From positions 248,001-312,000 of the forward strand of contig JALCKY010000004.1 in the NCBI GenBank assembly GCA_022647575.1: a stretch of DNA of 64,000 nucleotides, in the 5' to 3' direction. Source of the DNA: Lachnospiraceae bacterium. Its GTDB lineage: Bacteria; Bacillota; Clostridia; Lachnospirales; Lachnospiraceae. Both the position numbers and the translations under genes were made by a program. Below, in pieces: positions 51,900 to 60,660 of the stretch (positions are counted from its first letter, which is position 1; every line of letters starts with the position of its first letter). The notes beneath the pieces were generated by a model, which saw only the letters and a program-made list of their open reading frames with translations, searched no databases and had not been told where the DNA came from.

Positions 51900-52118
51900 A
51901 ATACTGTACTCCTCCTCCTGAAATTTCCGGAATCAAGTGCCGTCCGGTTTCGCTTTATTGATTTATCAGTTTACTACGCTAAATCGAAAGGACAGAAGTA
52001 TCCTATCAGATAAAGCGCAGGCCGTCAACGGCCTGCTGCATACGATTTCACGGCAGGATTTTACGGCAGCGGACATCTGCACCCGGCCGCCGCACAGACC
52101 GGCTGCCGCATCTTCCGG

Positions 52119-52952
52119 TCAGCTGCCGAGATTGGTACGGTAATTGTCCCGCATTTCACGAATCGTGGAAGAAAGTTCCGAAAGGAATTCCTCGCGTGCG
52201 ATGCCGCCGCGCAGCCGGCGCAGCTTTTCGATCTGGGCATGCCCCGCGGTATTCTCATAGTTCAGATGCGCGTCATCCATCCGGCGTTCGACTTCGAGGG
52301 AAGCCTCATAGGCCTCCGGATGGCCGGCAATGAAATTGACGTAATCCGCGTCCGGAAGATACATGCGGACTGCGGAAAGATAGTCGATGTAGTACTGTTT
52401 TTCATCCGAAAGGTCCGCCGCGGTATGGAGACATTCCGCCGCCATGGCAAACCGGAAAAGCCCGCAGTAAATGATGCCGCGGCTGTGTTCGATCCTGGCC
52501 CGGAGACGCCGCTCGGGTTCGGGAAGCTGCGAAAGGATCTTCTCGTACTCCGTAAGCGCCTGGTAAAAATGGCCGGTATCCATCAGGTAGTCGGCCTTGG
52601 CCTCCTTCTGCTCGTACCGCTCCAGGCCTTCGCCCGCGCGCAGCACCTGCAGTGCGCCCTCCTGTTTTTCGATCGGGATGTAATCCGCAATGCCGAGGAT
52701 CGTACCCGTAAAATCCGCCAGCCGCTCTCCGTGGCCGATATACGGCCGGAGCAGCTTTGCAAGGTCCGGCAGGCCGCACTCGTCCGACAGCCAGGTGAGC
52801 AGCTCCGGGTCCATGATCGACTCATCCAGGAACTGCGCGCTCTGTACCAGCGAGTAGGCCAGTTCCTCATAGGAGTACACATTGCGGTCGATCACCGAAA
52901 TGTGATATGGAATTTTCGTCCGAATACCGGTTGTAAGTATCAGTGCGCTCAT
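52119..52952 (-). CDS. Helical protein of unknown function in the DUF5716/DUF5717 operon
   Basis: 277 residues, predicted mostly helical. There is a conserved-looking start (SALILTTGIRTKIPYHISVI), and TPR-like helices in the middle (YLMDTGHFYQALTEYEKILS, LRARIEHSRGIIYCGLFRFA, AAECLHTAADLSDEKQYYID). No signal peptide or membrane helix. It starts inside the stop of the DUF5716 gene (ATGA overlap), so the two are made together. Last gene of a three-gene operon. I know no functional assignment. Confidence 0.75.
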   Translation of the reverse strand: MSALILTTGIRTKIPYHISVIDRNVYSYEELAYSLVQSAQFLDESIMDPELLTWLSDECGLPDLAKLLRPYIGHGERLADFTGTILGIADYIPIEKQEGALQVLRAGEGLERYEQKEAKADYLMDTGHFYQALTEYEKILSQLPEPERRLRARIEHSRGIIYCGLFRFAMAAECLHTAADLSDEKQYYIDYLSAVRMYLPDADYVNFIAGHPEAYEASLEVERRMDDAHLNYENTAGHAQIEKLRRLRGGIAREEFLSELSSTIREMRDNYRTNLGS

Positions 52953-54277
52953 AATTGAATACCAAAGTTCCAGGTCTGTCCGCTCGATCTCGCGATCTCG
53001 CCGAAACCGAGATCCTCTGCATCGATCGTCAGCTTATCCTTTGCCGACATGGTAAAACGGAGACCGATCCGTACCGTTCCCTCCGCCCGTTTCGGCAGCT
53101 GGTCCAGCAGGATCCTCTCCTGCCGTACGTCCCCGCCTGTCAGCGGCGTGATGACCAGGGTCAGTTCGTTTCCTTCTTCCAGAATATATTCCTCTTCCCG
53201 GTCCACCTCATACCAGTTTTCACCCGCGCTGAGCACCGGATGATACACGGAGCGGCCAAGATGACGAACGAGGAGCCCGATGTTGGAGGTCAGCTTGTTT
53301 TCCCCGAGGAAAAAGTACTTTGCGGCCGCCTCCGGTTTCTTCCGGCGGATCAGCGCCCCGTATGCCGCTCCCTTGCTGTACAGATTGTTGCCGAGGAACA
53401 CCCTGCGGTGATAGGCGATATAGGTCAGCGACTGTTTCATCCAGCGGTTCCGGAAGCCTTCGCCGATCAGGAAGACGGAGGAGATCTCATGCTCCGGTGC
53501 CGCCTGTTTCAGGATCTCGAGAAAACGGCTGTCCCGGACATCGTCCGCACTTTCGCCCGACCGCGCCGCATCGGCCTGCAGATAGTCACGGATCTGCGCG
53601 GAAGGGAGCTGCCCCGCGGACAGCTGCGGATACTCCTGCGAACGCAGGAACGCCACCACCGGCGAAGTATGATAATTGTAGCTCAGGCGGTCGATCCGCA
53701 TCGCGTGTTCGCCGTCATATTCGCAGAGAAGGACATCGTTCTCATGCATGGATTCCGGACTCATGAGCATGTAGTTGTAGAAGGAGTTCCGGCGGCTCTC
53801 GCAGTAGACAGCCTCCACCGGAAGATTCAGGAGTTTGCGCACCTTCTGCAGCGCGTTCACGGTATCCCGGTCCATCTTCTCCGCGGTGAACATGATCACA
53901 CCGATCTCGTCGGTCGGCACATCCCTTGCAAGCAGCGCCAGACAGCGCCGCACGTACAGGGCGAGCAGCGAACACGGCTCATACTCCTGCCCCTCGATCA
54001 TGACGGGCTTTCCGGACACCGCGGACGAATAAATATGCGTCACCAGCGTACCTTCCCCGTGGTCGATATGCTGCTCCGCTTCCGTGCCGCAGTACCAGAG
54101 ATTCGCACCGATCTTTTTCGTCAGCTGCGTGGGAATGTTGAACTGCTCCTGCGCGGGCATCATGGAAAAAGTCTTCGGGTCCTCCCCGTCCATCGTCGTA
54201 TAGGAAATCTGGCAGTATTTCTCTCCCAGATCAAAACCGATATTGAATTTTCTTTCTGCCGTTCTGGAAAAAAGCAA
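52949..54277 (-). CDS. DUF5716 protein with actin/Hsp70-like fold
   Basis: 442 residues. Several points match the actin/Hsp70/sugar-kinase superfamily: a phosphate-1-like loop near the N-terminus (NIGFDLGEKYCQISY), a segment like the adenosine motif (VFLIGEGFRNRWMKQSL, about 267) and YSKGAAYGALI (about 309), which mirrors the VAxGAAxxA element of Hsp70. The C-terminal ~120 residues form a beta-rich domain (ELTLVITPLTGGDVRQERIL, VRIGLRFTMSAKDKLTIDAE), reminiscent of a substrate-binding domain. Nucleotide hydrolysis is inferred. Coupled to the genes on both sides. Confidence 0.8.
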   Translation of the reverse strand: MLFSRTAERKFNIGFDLGEKYCQISYTTMDGEDPKTFSMMPAQEQFNIPTQLTKKIGANLWYCGTEAEQHIDHGEGTLVTHIYSSAVSGKPVMIEGQEYEPCSLLALYVRRCLALLARDVPTDEIGVIMFTAEKMDRDTVNALQKVRKLLNLPVEAVYCESRRNSFYNYMLMSPESMHENDVLLCEYDGEHAMRIDRLSYNYHTSPVVAFLRSQEYPQLSAGQLPSAQIRDYLQADAARSGESADDVRDSRFLEILKQAAPEHEISSVFLIGEGFRNRWMKQSLTYIAYHRRVFLGNNLYSKGAAYGALIRRKKPEAAAKYFFLGENKLTSNIGLLVRHLGRSVYHPVLSAGENWYEVDREEEYILEEGNELTLVITPLTGGDVRQERILLDQLPKRAEGTVRIGLRFTMSAKDKLTIDAEDLGFGEIARSSGQTWNFGIQL

Positions 54278-54346
54278 TGCCGGACCTCCCGGTCTCTTCA
54301 GAACTATCTTCTGCCGCTGTCACACGTCATGCGCAGCTTTGTTCAC

Positions 54347-57300
54347 TCATTCACGGCGGAACAGGGCTGCCACCATCTGTGCCCTGCGGTCGTACGCTTC
54401 AAGAACATCCAGCGCCTCGTCGTATTTCTTCAGCGCCGTGAACATGGAAATGCGGTTGATCAGTGCAAACCGGTCGTCGCCCGCATCCTGGATCCGCGTG
54501 TCCTGCCCGAACGAACCGCTCTCGACCACATTTTTCTGGTCTGCGTCGTCCGTGATGAAATACCGCACCTGCTCCCCGAAAAACAGCAGGAGGCCGGTGA
54601 CATAGATCCCGTCATACATTTCCTTCATCGGAAGAATGCTGTATTCCTCCTGTGCCGTACTGTCACGGTCGACCGCATAGTGGAAAAGGACATTGGCACC
54701 GCAGCGGCCCTTGAACTGCAGCATGGTCTGATCGGAATATTCCTGCAGCCGCGGCAGGAGTCCCGCAAAGCTCCGGTAGAACGGAAAAACAATATCTTCC
54801 GAAAGCAGATCCCCGAGGAAGAGTTTCGCCGCCTTCAGATCATCGGCCGGCATCTCGCCCGAGACTCCGGAAAGCTGTTTTAAAAAAGCCATGCGGCAGA
54901 TATCGAAAACCGGTTCGCCGGCCCGGCCGAGATCGCCGATCCTGCGGTAGATCTCCTGGCCGAATGTCACATCATCGACAAAGGCATAATGGGAGACCTG
55001 CGCGAGGAGTGCGGACAGCGTTTCCGCACTGCCGCCCCGCGCGGCATAGTCCGTGACGATCTGTTCCTCGTTTTTCAGGAGCACACCGCTGTACAGCATC
55101 TGCGTAACCATACGCTGCAGGATGATCCAGGTATCGGTCCCGAAGTTCTGCGCAGCCGCCCGGATCTGTTCCATCTCGGAGGTCAGGCCTTCAAAATAGT
55201 TTTCCAGGTAAAGCAGCATGTTTTCATCGTACTTGTTCTCGGAAAATACGCCGAACACGAGCTCGGCCGGCATTTCCTCCTCCGTCGGCATTTCCCGCGA
55301 AAGACTGCGGCTGATAAGCCGGTACATCGTGGAAGCATCCATGCCGTGAATGCCATACCGTTCGACCCAGGAGAGCGCCCGGTCATTCAGGCCGCGCATG
55401 ACAAGATAGCGGATGATCCCGTCCCTTTCGGAAGCGGTCAGTTCCTCCGGCTCGATCTCCTCCAGCCAGCTGTCCAGTTCCCGCAGGCAGTCATTATCGC
55501 TGTAATACTGCAGGAGCTTCATCCGGATCTCCTGACGCCAGTTTTCCCGCAGTTCCGGTGAATCCGCCAGCACCCGGAAACGCGCGGCATTCTCCTGCGT
55601 CACCTGCCAGCTGTCGCCGGCAAGACCCGTCAGATAAAGGTCGAACCCAAGCAGTCCCGTATCGAACTGCGCCAGCGCGGGCACCAGCGATTCATACGCC
55701 ATCAGCCGCTCGAAAATGAAGGGTGCGCTGACATAGTAGCGGTTCCCGTCGGCATCCGCATGGAAAATATGGCAGTCCTCGCCATAGATCGGCAGATAGC
55801 AGGTATCGTCCCTCGCGGGGAAACTCTGTTCACTGCGCACCTTGTCGTACCGCAGGATCACCTGCCGCAGGCCCAGTTCCGGGCGGTTGGAATGCACCAC
55901 GCACGTAAATGCCGCTTCGCAGGCCAGCGCGGCATTCTGTCTGGTCAGTACGCCGCCGTCGAGGAAATGCTGGTAAAGCCAGCAGAGCGCCTTGCTGACA
56001 TGCCGTTTTTCGAGCTGTTCCAGTGTAAACCGCCGGATATCCGGCAGATAGTGTTCATACAGATCGGAATAGCTGTCCTTGTGCTGTCCCACGTACCGGT
56101 ACAGCCGCGCCGTTTTTTCAAACGGCAGGGAACACTGGTAGCAGAAATACAGCAGCACGACCTGCGGTATCTCCCCGTCAAAATCCTGCGGCAGGGAGAG
56201 CATGTAAAACTCAAACAGCCGGGTAAGCGAAAGCTGCGCTTCAACGCCCTTCTCATACCAGATGAAATAATCAGGAGACTCCATATTTCCGCGGATCAGC
56301 AGCGTGCAGATGCTCTGCAGTGTTTCCTCGGGAAGTATCCCGGCGTTATAACCTTTTTCCAGAATGCGGAACAGCCTTCCGGAAAACAGCTTCTGCCGGA
56401 GCGTCAGCTGGTTCACCTGCGTCATGACCGCCGGTGTCAGAATATCCTTCTTCGCCGCATACCAGAGAACCTGCAGTTCAAAATCATCCAGCGAGGAAAT
56501 GACGGCCGGATTGACCCGGACAAGCTGATAGCTTTCAATATAAAGGATCGGACTGCGTATTCCCTGCCGGAAAAGATTCTGCAGAAGTTCCCACTTCTGA
56601 GAAGGATGACGGCTGTATTTATCGCAGAGATACATGGCGATCCAGGCAATGCGCCAGTTGGAAGGATCTTTCTTCCGTTCCTCCTCCACCCGGTTTGCGG
56701 CATCCATGGTGTCGAGCGCATTGCCGTCACCGGCTGCCAGGGCACCCAGATATTCCCGGTAGCAGCGCACTTCCGCCTCCGCCGGATCCCGGAATCTTCC
56801 GTCAAAATCGGCAAGCGCCCAGTTGGCTTCTCTCCGGCGGTTTGCCGTGATATCCAGATGAATACGGTACAGGGCAGCGATCGGATCGTCCGGATCCATG
56901 GTCGCCAGCCGGTCTGCCAGAACGCCGGTCTGGGCAAGCCACTCCCGCCCGCTCATCTTTTTTGCCCGATAGTCTTCATAATACCGCGTGATCTTCGCGG
57001 TGATCTGGCGGTACTCCCGCCGGACCTGGAACCAGGGATCCGCACTGTAGTGACTGGCCGCAGCTTCGACCGGCACACGCAGGTCCGTCCAGGCGCCCTT
57101 CAGCAGGATAGCGCCAAAGTTTTTACCCGCATGAAGCTTTACCGGATCGATCCGGTAGCGGATCTCGCAGCTGCTCCCCTGAAAATCCTCCTGGGTAATC
57201 CACTCTTTTTCCGGAATGAGAAAATCGCCGTCGGCCAGCACGTGGATCCTGGTATAGCCCCAGCCGTTTCGCATCAGACGGAAAAAGTACGGGATCGGAC

Positions 57301-57958
57301 GCGTCGGATCGCCGGCGCCGGAAAGCACTATGCCCAGTTCCGTTTTGATCGTTTCCACTTCCGGGATATACTGCACTGCCGTTTTCTTATTGACGGCAAT
57401 GAGAAATTCTTCCATGTTCTGCCCGTTGCCGGGCACGCAGGAAAGACCGCGCCACAGTTCCGCTTCCTCGTTTCCATGCGACGTGTCAAAGATTGATTCC
57501 AGCGCGGGATCGCTGAACAGTTTCAAGGCTTCGTCCCAGTTTGCCCTTGCCAGATTCGTAAAATGAAACAGATTTTTGACCGGCCCCATCGAAGAGGCGA
57601 TTTCCGGAATTTCAATGCTGATGCTGAACGGAAGCCTGTACTCGCCCTGATTGGATATAATGCGGAAACAGCCCTCCGCGGTTTCTCCCTGCGAATAGGC
57701 CGAGGCATCGAACCGCCATGCGATCTCATCGGCGGCGCCTGCAAATTCGGCGGTCAGGCACTGCATCGCCGGATTGGAAGAGGAGACAAAGCCGTCCGCA
57801 CTCGCGCCGGCGGGTCCGTATATGGTAAAGGTTCCTTCCGTGACTGCTCCCGGTGCCGACGAAAAAGCCACCTTCTCCTCAGAGAAAGTAAGCGCGCCGC
57901 GTATGACATGGAATTTTTCTCCCGACATGCGTTCGGGAATCGAATGGAACAGCCCCAT
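54347..57958 (-). CDS. DUF5717 large helical-repeat protein
   Basis: 1203 residues starting MGLFHSIPERMSGEKFHVIR. There are two N-terminal beta-sandwich-like regions, about 10-135 (with GCFRIISNQGEYRLPFSISI) and 205-300. Then come about 850 residues of helical, TPR-like repeats (for example AALYRIHLDITANRRREANW, LLYLENYFEGLTSEMEQIRA, MFTALKKYDEALDVLEAYDR). No signal peptide or membrane helix, so cytoplasmic. First gene of the operon with the actin/Hsp70-like DUF5716 protein. A scaffold or adaptor is the most cautious guess. Confidence 0.78.
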   Translation of the reverse strand: MGLFHSIPERMSGEKFHVIRGALTFSEEKVAFSSAPGAVTEGTFTIYGPAGASADGFVSSSNPAMQCLTAEFAGAADEIAWRFDASAYSQGETAEGCFRIISNQGEYRLPFSISIEIPEIASSMGPVKNLFHFTNLARANWDEALKLFSDPALESIFDTSHGNEEAELWRGLSCVPGNGQNMEEFLIAVNKKTAVQYIPEVETIKTELGIVLSGAGDPTRPIPYFFRLMRNGWGYTRIHVLADGDFLIPEKEWITQEDFQGSSCEIRYRIDPVKLHAGKNFGAILLKGAWTDLRVPVEAAASHYSADPWFQVRREYRQITAKITRYYEDYRAKKMSGREWLAQTGVLADRLATMDPDDPIAALYRIHLDITANRRREANWALADFDGRFRDPAEAEVRCYREYLGALAAGDGNALDTMDAANRVEEERKKDPSNWRIAWIAMYLCDKYSRHPSQKWELLQNLFRQGIRSPILYIESYQLVRVNPAVISSLDDFELQVLWYAAKKDILTPAVMTQVNQLTLRQKLFSGRLFRILEKGYNAGILPEETLQSICTLLIRGNMESPDYFIWYEKGVEAQLSLTRLFEFYMLSLPQDFDGEIPQVVLLYFCYQCSLPFEKTARLYRYVGQHKDSYSDLYEHYLPDIRRFTLEQLEKRHVSKALCWLYQHFLDGGVLTRQNAALACEAAFTCVVHSNRPELGLRQVILRYDKVRSEQSFPARDDTCYLPIYGEDCHIFHADADGNRYYVSAPFIFERLMAYESLVPALAQFDTGLLGFDLYLTGLAGDSWQVTQENAARFRVLADSPELRENWRQEIRMKLLQYYSDNDCLRELDSWLEEIEPEELTASERDGIIRYLVMRGLNDRALSWVERYGIHGMDASTMYRLISRSLSREMPTEEEMPAELVFGVFSENKYDENMLLYLENYFEGLTSEMEQIRAAAQNFGTDTWIILQRMVTQMLYSGVLLKNEEQIVTDYAARGGSAETLSALLAQVSHYAFVDDVTFGQEIYRRIGDLGRAGEPVFDICRMAFLKQLSGVSGEMPADDLKAAKLFLGDLLSEDIVFPFYRSFAGLLPRLQEYSDQTMLQFKGRCGANVLFHYAVDRDSTAQEEYSILPMKEMYDGIYVTGLLLFFGEQVRYFITDDADQKNVVESGSFGQDTRIQDAGDDRFALINRISMFTALKKYDEALDVLEAYDRRAQMVAALFRRE

Positions 57959-58031
57959 AAATGAAACCCCCGACAGGAATAAACCCCGGCGAGATTCACA
58001 GCTCCCGCCGAAAACAGTCCCGGAGAAGCGA

Positions 58032-58064
58032 ATACCCCCGGCAGAAAAGACCTGTCGGGGGTAT
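58032..58064 (-). promoter_or_regulatory. Hairpin in the leader of the DUF5717 operon
   Basis: Arms ATACCCCCGGCAG and CTGTCGGGGGTAT lie about 75 bases before the DUF5717 start. On the minus strand TATAAT (58061-58066) overlaps the outer arm, so this is a promoter with an overlapping inverted repeat, or a terminator of htpG. CCCCCGACAGG recurs at 57969-57979 just before the start codon and could pair alternatively. No long U-tract is present. Confidence 0.45.
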
Positions 58065-58086
58065 TATATCATTAAGTTACGAGCCA

Positions 58087-58152
58087 TGCACCCCAATATG
58101 TAGTGGCCTGCCGCGAGTTTACTCGCATACAGGCCGGTACATCTTGGGGTAC
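58087..58152. repeat. Nested imperfect palindrome behind htpG
   Basis: An outer arm (ACCCCAA with ATGTA, and TACAT with TTGGGGT), a middle arm GGCCTG/CAGGCC and an inner hairpin GCGAG-TTTA-CTCGC stack into a 66-base rod. It lies 30 bp after the htpG stop and may terminate htpG transcription. Confidence 0.65.
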
Positions 58153-58154
58153 AA

Positions 58155-58181
58155 CATCCGCCTGTAATACGTGGCGCGGAT
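58155..58181 (-). repeat. Inverted single copy of the second hairpin of the two-hairpin repeat
   Basis: On the minus strand ATCCGC, then GCCACGTATTACAG, then GCGGAT, directly touching the htpG stop codon. The loop matches the ACGTTTTACA loop of the copies near purF but in the opposite orientation. The GAAGC hairpin is missing. Confidence 0.6.
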
Positions 58182-60466
58182 TATTTCGCCAGCAGCATCA
58201 TGATGTCGTTGCTCCGTGCCACGAACTTCGTCATTTCATCCGACTCAAGCGGCGCGTTCTGCAGCTGTGCGAGATCATACAGCTGCTCGCAGATCATCTT
58301 CGTATTGTCGCCTTCCTCGTGTTCCATCACATACTGGACCAGCGGATGGTTTGCGTTCAGGACAAGCGTCTGGCCTTCCTTTGCATAATCGCCGAGGCCC
58401 ATGGCGCCCATGCCGCTGGAAGCATACATCTTCATCATATCCTGCATACGGCGGCTCTGCTCGTCAACGGTAAGAAGTGCGGAAACCTTCTTGTCCTTCA
58501 GCTTCTGCAGCGACACCTTAAGCTTGTCATTCTTCAGCGCCTTGCGAAGCATCTTGGTCAGTTCATCTTCCTGTTTCTTCAGGTCTTCGGCGGCTTTCTT
58601 GCCGGTGCGGGCCTTCAGGGCATCCTGTACGGCTGCATCGACACGGGCAAAATGAACACCCTCATTCTTCATTTCCAGCTGGGAGATGAAGGGCTGGTCG
58701 ATCGTATGATCAAGGATAAATGCCTGCATCTTCTGCGCACGGAACTGGTTGATATACTGGCTCTGCTGTCTCGGATCCGTCACATAGTAGATCGTGCGGT
58801 CTGCGGGCTTTACTTCACCGGCTGCCTCTTCCGCCGCTTCGCCGTCTTTCTTCTCTGTGCCGTCGGCGCTTTCCGTCTTTTCGGCATCCTGTTTTACTTC
58901 TTCCGGTTTCTCTTCCTGTTTGATCGGATTGCCGTCCGCATCGAGGATCTCCGGCTTCTTTTCCTGTTTTACCGGATTGCCGTCCGCATCGAGAATTTCC
59001 GGTTTCTTCTCCGCATCCGCCTGCGGCGTGCTTCCTTCCGCCTTCTTTTCAGCGTCAGCGTTTTCTTCCTTTCCGGCATCCTTATTGATCTCCAGGGCGT
59101 CGGGAAGTGCGACATATTTGCCGTCCAGATCGCGGAACAGGATATAGTCCGTCATCTTTTCGCAGAACTTGTCATCCTTCAGGCATCCGTACTTGATGAA
59201 GGGACTGATATCATCCCAGTATTTCTCATAGTTCGCGCGGTCTGTCTTGCACATGCCGGACAGCTTTTCCGCGACCTTCTTCGTGATGTAATCGGAGATC
59301 TTCTTCACGAATCCGTCATTCTGCAGCGCGGATCTCGATACGTTCAGCGGCAGATCCGGGCAGTCGATGACGCCCTTGAGGAGCATCAGGTATTCCGGGA
59401 TGACTTCCTTGATGTTATCGGCTACGAAGACCTGATTGTTATACAGTTTGACAACGCCTTCGATGGACTCGTACTCCATGTTGATCTTCGGGAAGTACAG
59501 AATACCCTTCAGGTTGAACGGATAGTCCATGTTGAGGTGGATCCAGAACAGGGGCTCCTTGTAATCGTTGAATACCTTGCGGTAAAACTCCTTGTATTCC
59601 TCGTCGGTGCAGTCTTTCGGCGTCTTGGCCCAGAGCGGATGGATATCGTTCATGAGTTCCGGACGCTTTTTGATCTTGTACCGTTTTTCCTCCGGCTTTT
59701 CTTCCTTCTTCTCCCCTTCCGCCTTGGCGGCATCGCCTGCAGGGGTGCTGTTTTCCTTCTTCTCCGGGGGCAGTTCCTCAAGGACGATATCCTGCGGCTG
59801 GCGCTCGGATTCCTTTACGGTCTGGGTATCCTTCGGATCGGCGCTGGAAAGCCAGATCTCCGTCGGCATGAAGGAGCAGTACTTGGCGATCGTCTCGGAA
59901 GCCTTGTAATAGTTGGAGAATTCAACACTGTCCTGATTCAGGTGCAGCGTGATCGTCGTACCGAAAGTCTTACGCGTGCCTTCCTCCATGGAATAGGTGC
60001 TCCCGCCGTCGCACTCCCAGTGCACCGGCTTTGCATCCTTTGCATAGGAAAGCGTGTCGATCTCTACCAGATCGGCAACCATGAATGCGGAATAGAAGCC
60101 CAGTCCGAAATGACCGATGATCTGGTCATCCGTAGCTTTGTCCTTATATTTCTGCAGGAAATCCTCTGCTCCGGAAAAAGCGATATTGTTGATATATTCC
60201 TTCACTTCATCGGCGGTCATGCCGATGCCGTTATCAGAAAATGTCAGTGTTTTTTCATTCGGGTCAGTGACGACATCGATCCTCGGCTTATATCCGTCCG
60301 GATAGGTAAACTCGCCCATCACTTCAAGCTTCTTCAGTTTGGTCACCGCATCGCAGCCATTGGAGATCAGCTCTCTGACAAAAATGTCATGATCGGAATA
60401 CAGCCATTTCTTGATGATCGGGAACATGTTCTCGCTGTTAATTGAAAGATTGCCTTTTTCGCCCAT
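58181..60466 (-). CDS. htpG: Hsp90 chaperone HtpG with large charged insertions
   Basis: 761 residues, about 130 more than usual. The N-domain ATP site is complete (FVRELISNGCDAV, FSDNGIGMTADEV, IGHFGLGFYSAFMV). A charged linker follows (about 228-260, PPEKKENSTPAGDAAKAEGE onward), then the middle domain with catalytic Arg in LPLNVSRSALQND. An acidic, low-complexity insert (about 458-553) contains two tandem KKPEILDADGNP units. The C-terminal dimerisation domain ends the protein. Bacterial Hsp90 normally lacks such linkers. Preceded by a promoter and a perfect CIRCE element, so probably HrcA-controlled. Confidence 0.95.
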   Translation of the reverse strand: MGEKGNLSINSENMFPIIKKWLYSDHDIFVRELISNGCDAVTKLKKLEVMGEFTYPDGYKPRIDVVTDPNEKTLTFSDNGIGMTADEVKEYINNIAFSGAEDFLQKYKDKATDDQIIGHFGLGFYSAFMVADLVEIDTLSYAKDAKPVHWECDGGSTYSMEEGTRKTFGTTITLHLNQDSVEFSNYYKASETIAKYCSFMPTEIWLSSADPKDTQTVKESERQPQDIVLEELPPEKKENSTPAGDAAKAEGEKKEEKPEEKRYKIKKRPELMNDIHPLWAKTPKDCTDEEYKEFYRKVFNDYKEPLFWIHLNMDYPFNLKGILYFPKINMEYESIEGVVKLYNNQVFVADNIKEVIPEYLMLLKGVIDCPDLPLNVSRSALQNDGFVKKISDYITKKVAEKLSGMCKTDRANYEKYWDDISPFIKYGCLKDDKFCEKMTDYILFRDLDGKYVALPDALEINKDAGKEENADAEKKAEGSTPQADAEKKPEILDADGNPVKQEKKPEILDADGNPIKQEEKPEEVKQDAEKTESADGTEKKDGEAAEEAAGEVKPADRTIYYVTDPRQQSQYINQFRAQKMQAFILDHTIDQPFISQLEMKNEGVHFARVDAAVQDALKARTGKKAAEDLKKQEDELTKMLRKALKNDKLKVSLQKLKDKKVSALLTVDEQSRRMQDMMKMYASSGMGAMGLGDYAKEGQTLVLNANHPLVQYVMEHEEGDNTKMICEQLYDLAQLQNAPLESDEMTKFVARSNDIMMLLAK

Positions 60467-60542
60467 TGTTTCAGCCTCCGATATCTTTATGATTTCATGC
60501 CTGGCAGGGGCATTTCACCCGCCGGCGCACCATCTGAAATGA

Positions 60543-60571
60543 AGTCTAGCCACCGACTGACGGAAAGTCAA
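60543..60571 (-). promoter_or_regulatory. Sigma-A-type promoter of htpG
   Basis: TTGACT (60566-60571), a 17-base spacer and TAGACT (60543-60548) on the minus strand, 77 bases before the start codon and just downstream of the CIRCE operator. Confidence 0.85.
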
Positions 60572-60578
60572 TAAAAAA

Positions 60579-60605
60579 TTAGCACTCATTTATCGTGAGT
60601 GCTAA
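60579..60605. promoter_or_regulatory. CIRCE operator (HrcA binding site)
   Basis: TTAGCACTC-N9-GAGTGCTAA, a perfect match to the CIRCE consensus, 7 bp upstream of the htpG -35. It indicates heat-shock repression by HrcA. In Bacillus, htpG is not in the CIRCE regulon, so the arrangement differs from that model. Confidence 0.97.
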
Positions 60606-60660
60606 CAGACGTTCTGGAAATGCCGCAGTACCGCTGTTTTCCGGATTTCTTAAACTTTTA

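Noticed and set aside
51900-51936. TTG at 51936 as true start of the amino-acid-binding protein
   Set aside because: It would place 12 unrelated residues before the signal and ignore the strong ribosome site and ATG at 51899; a frameshift is simpler.
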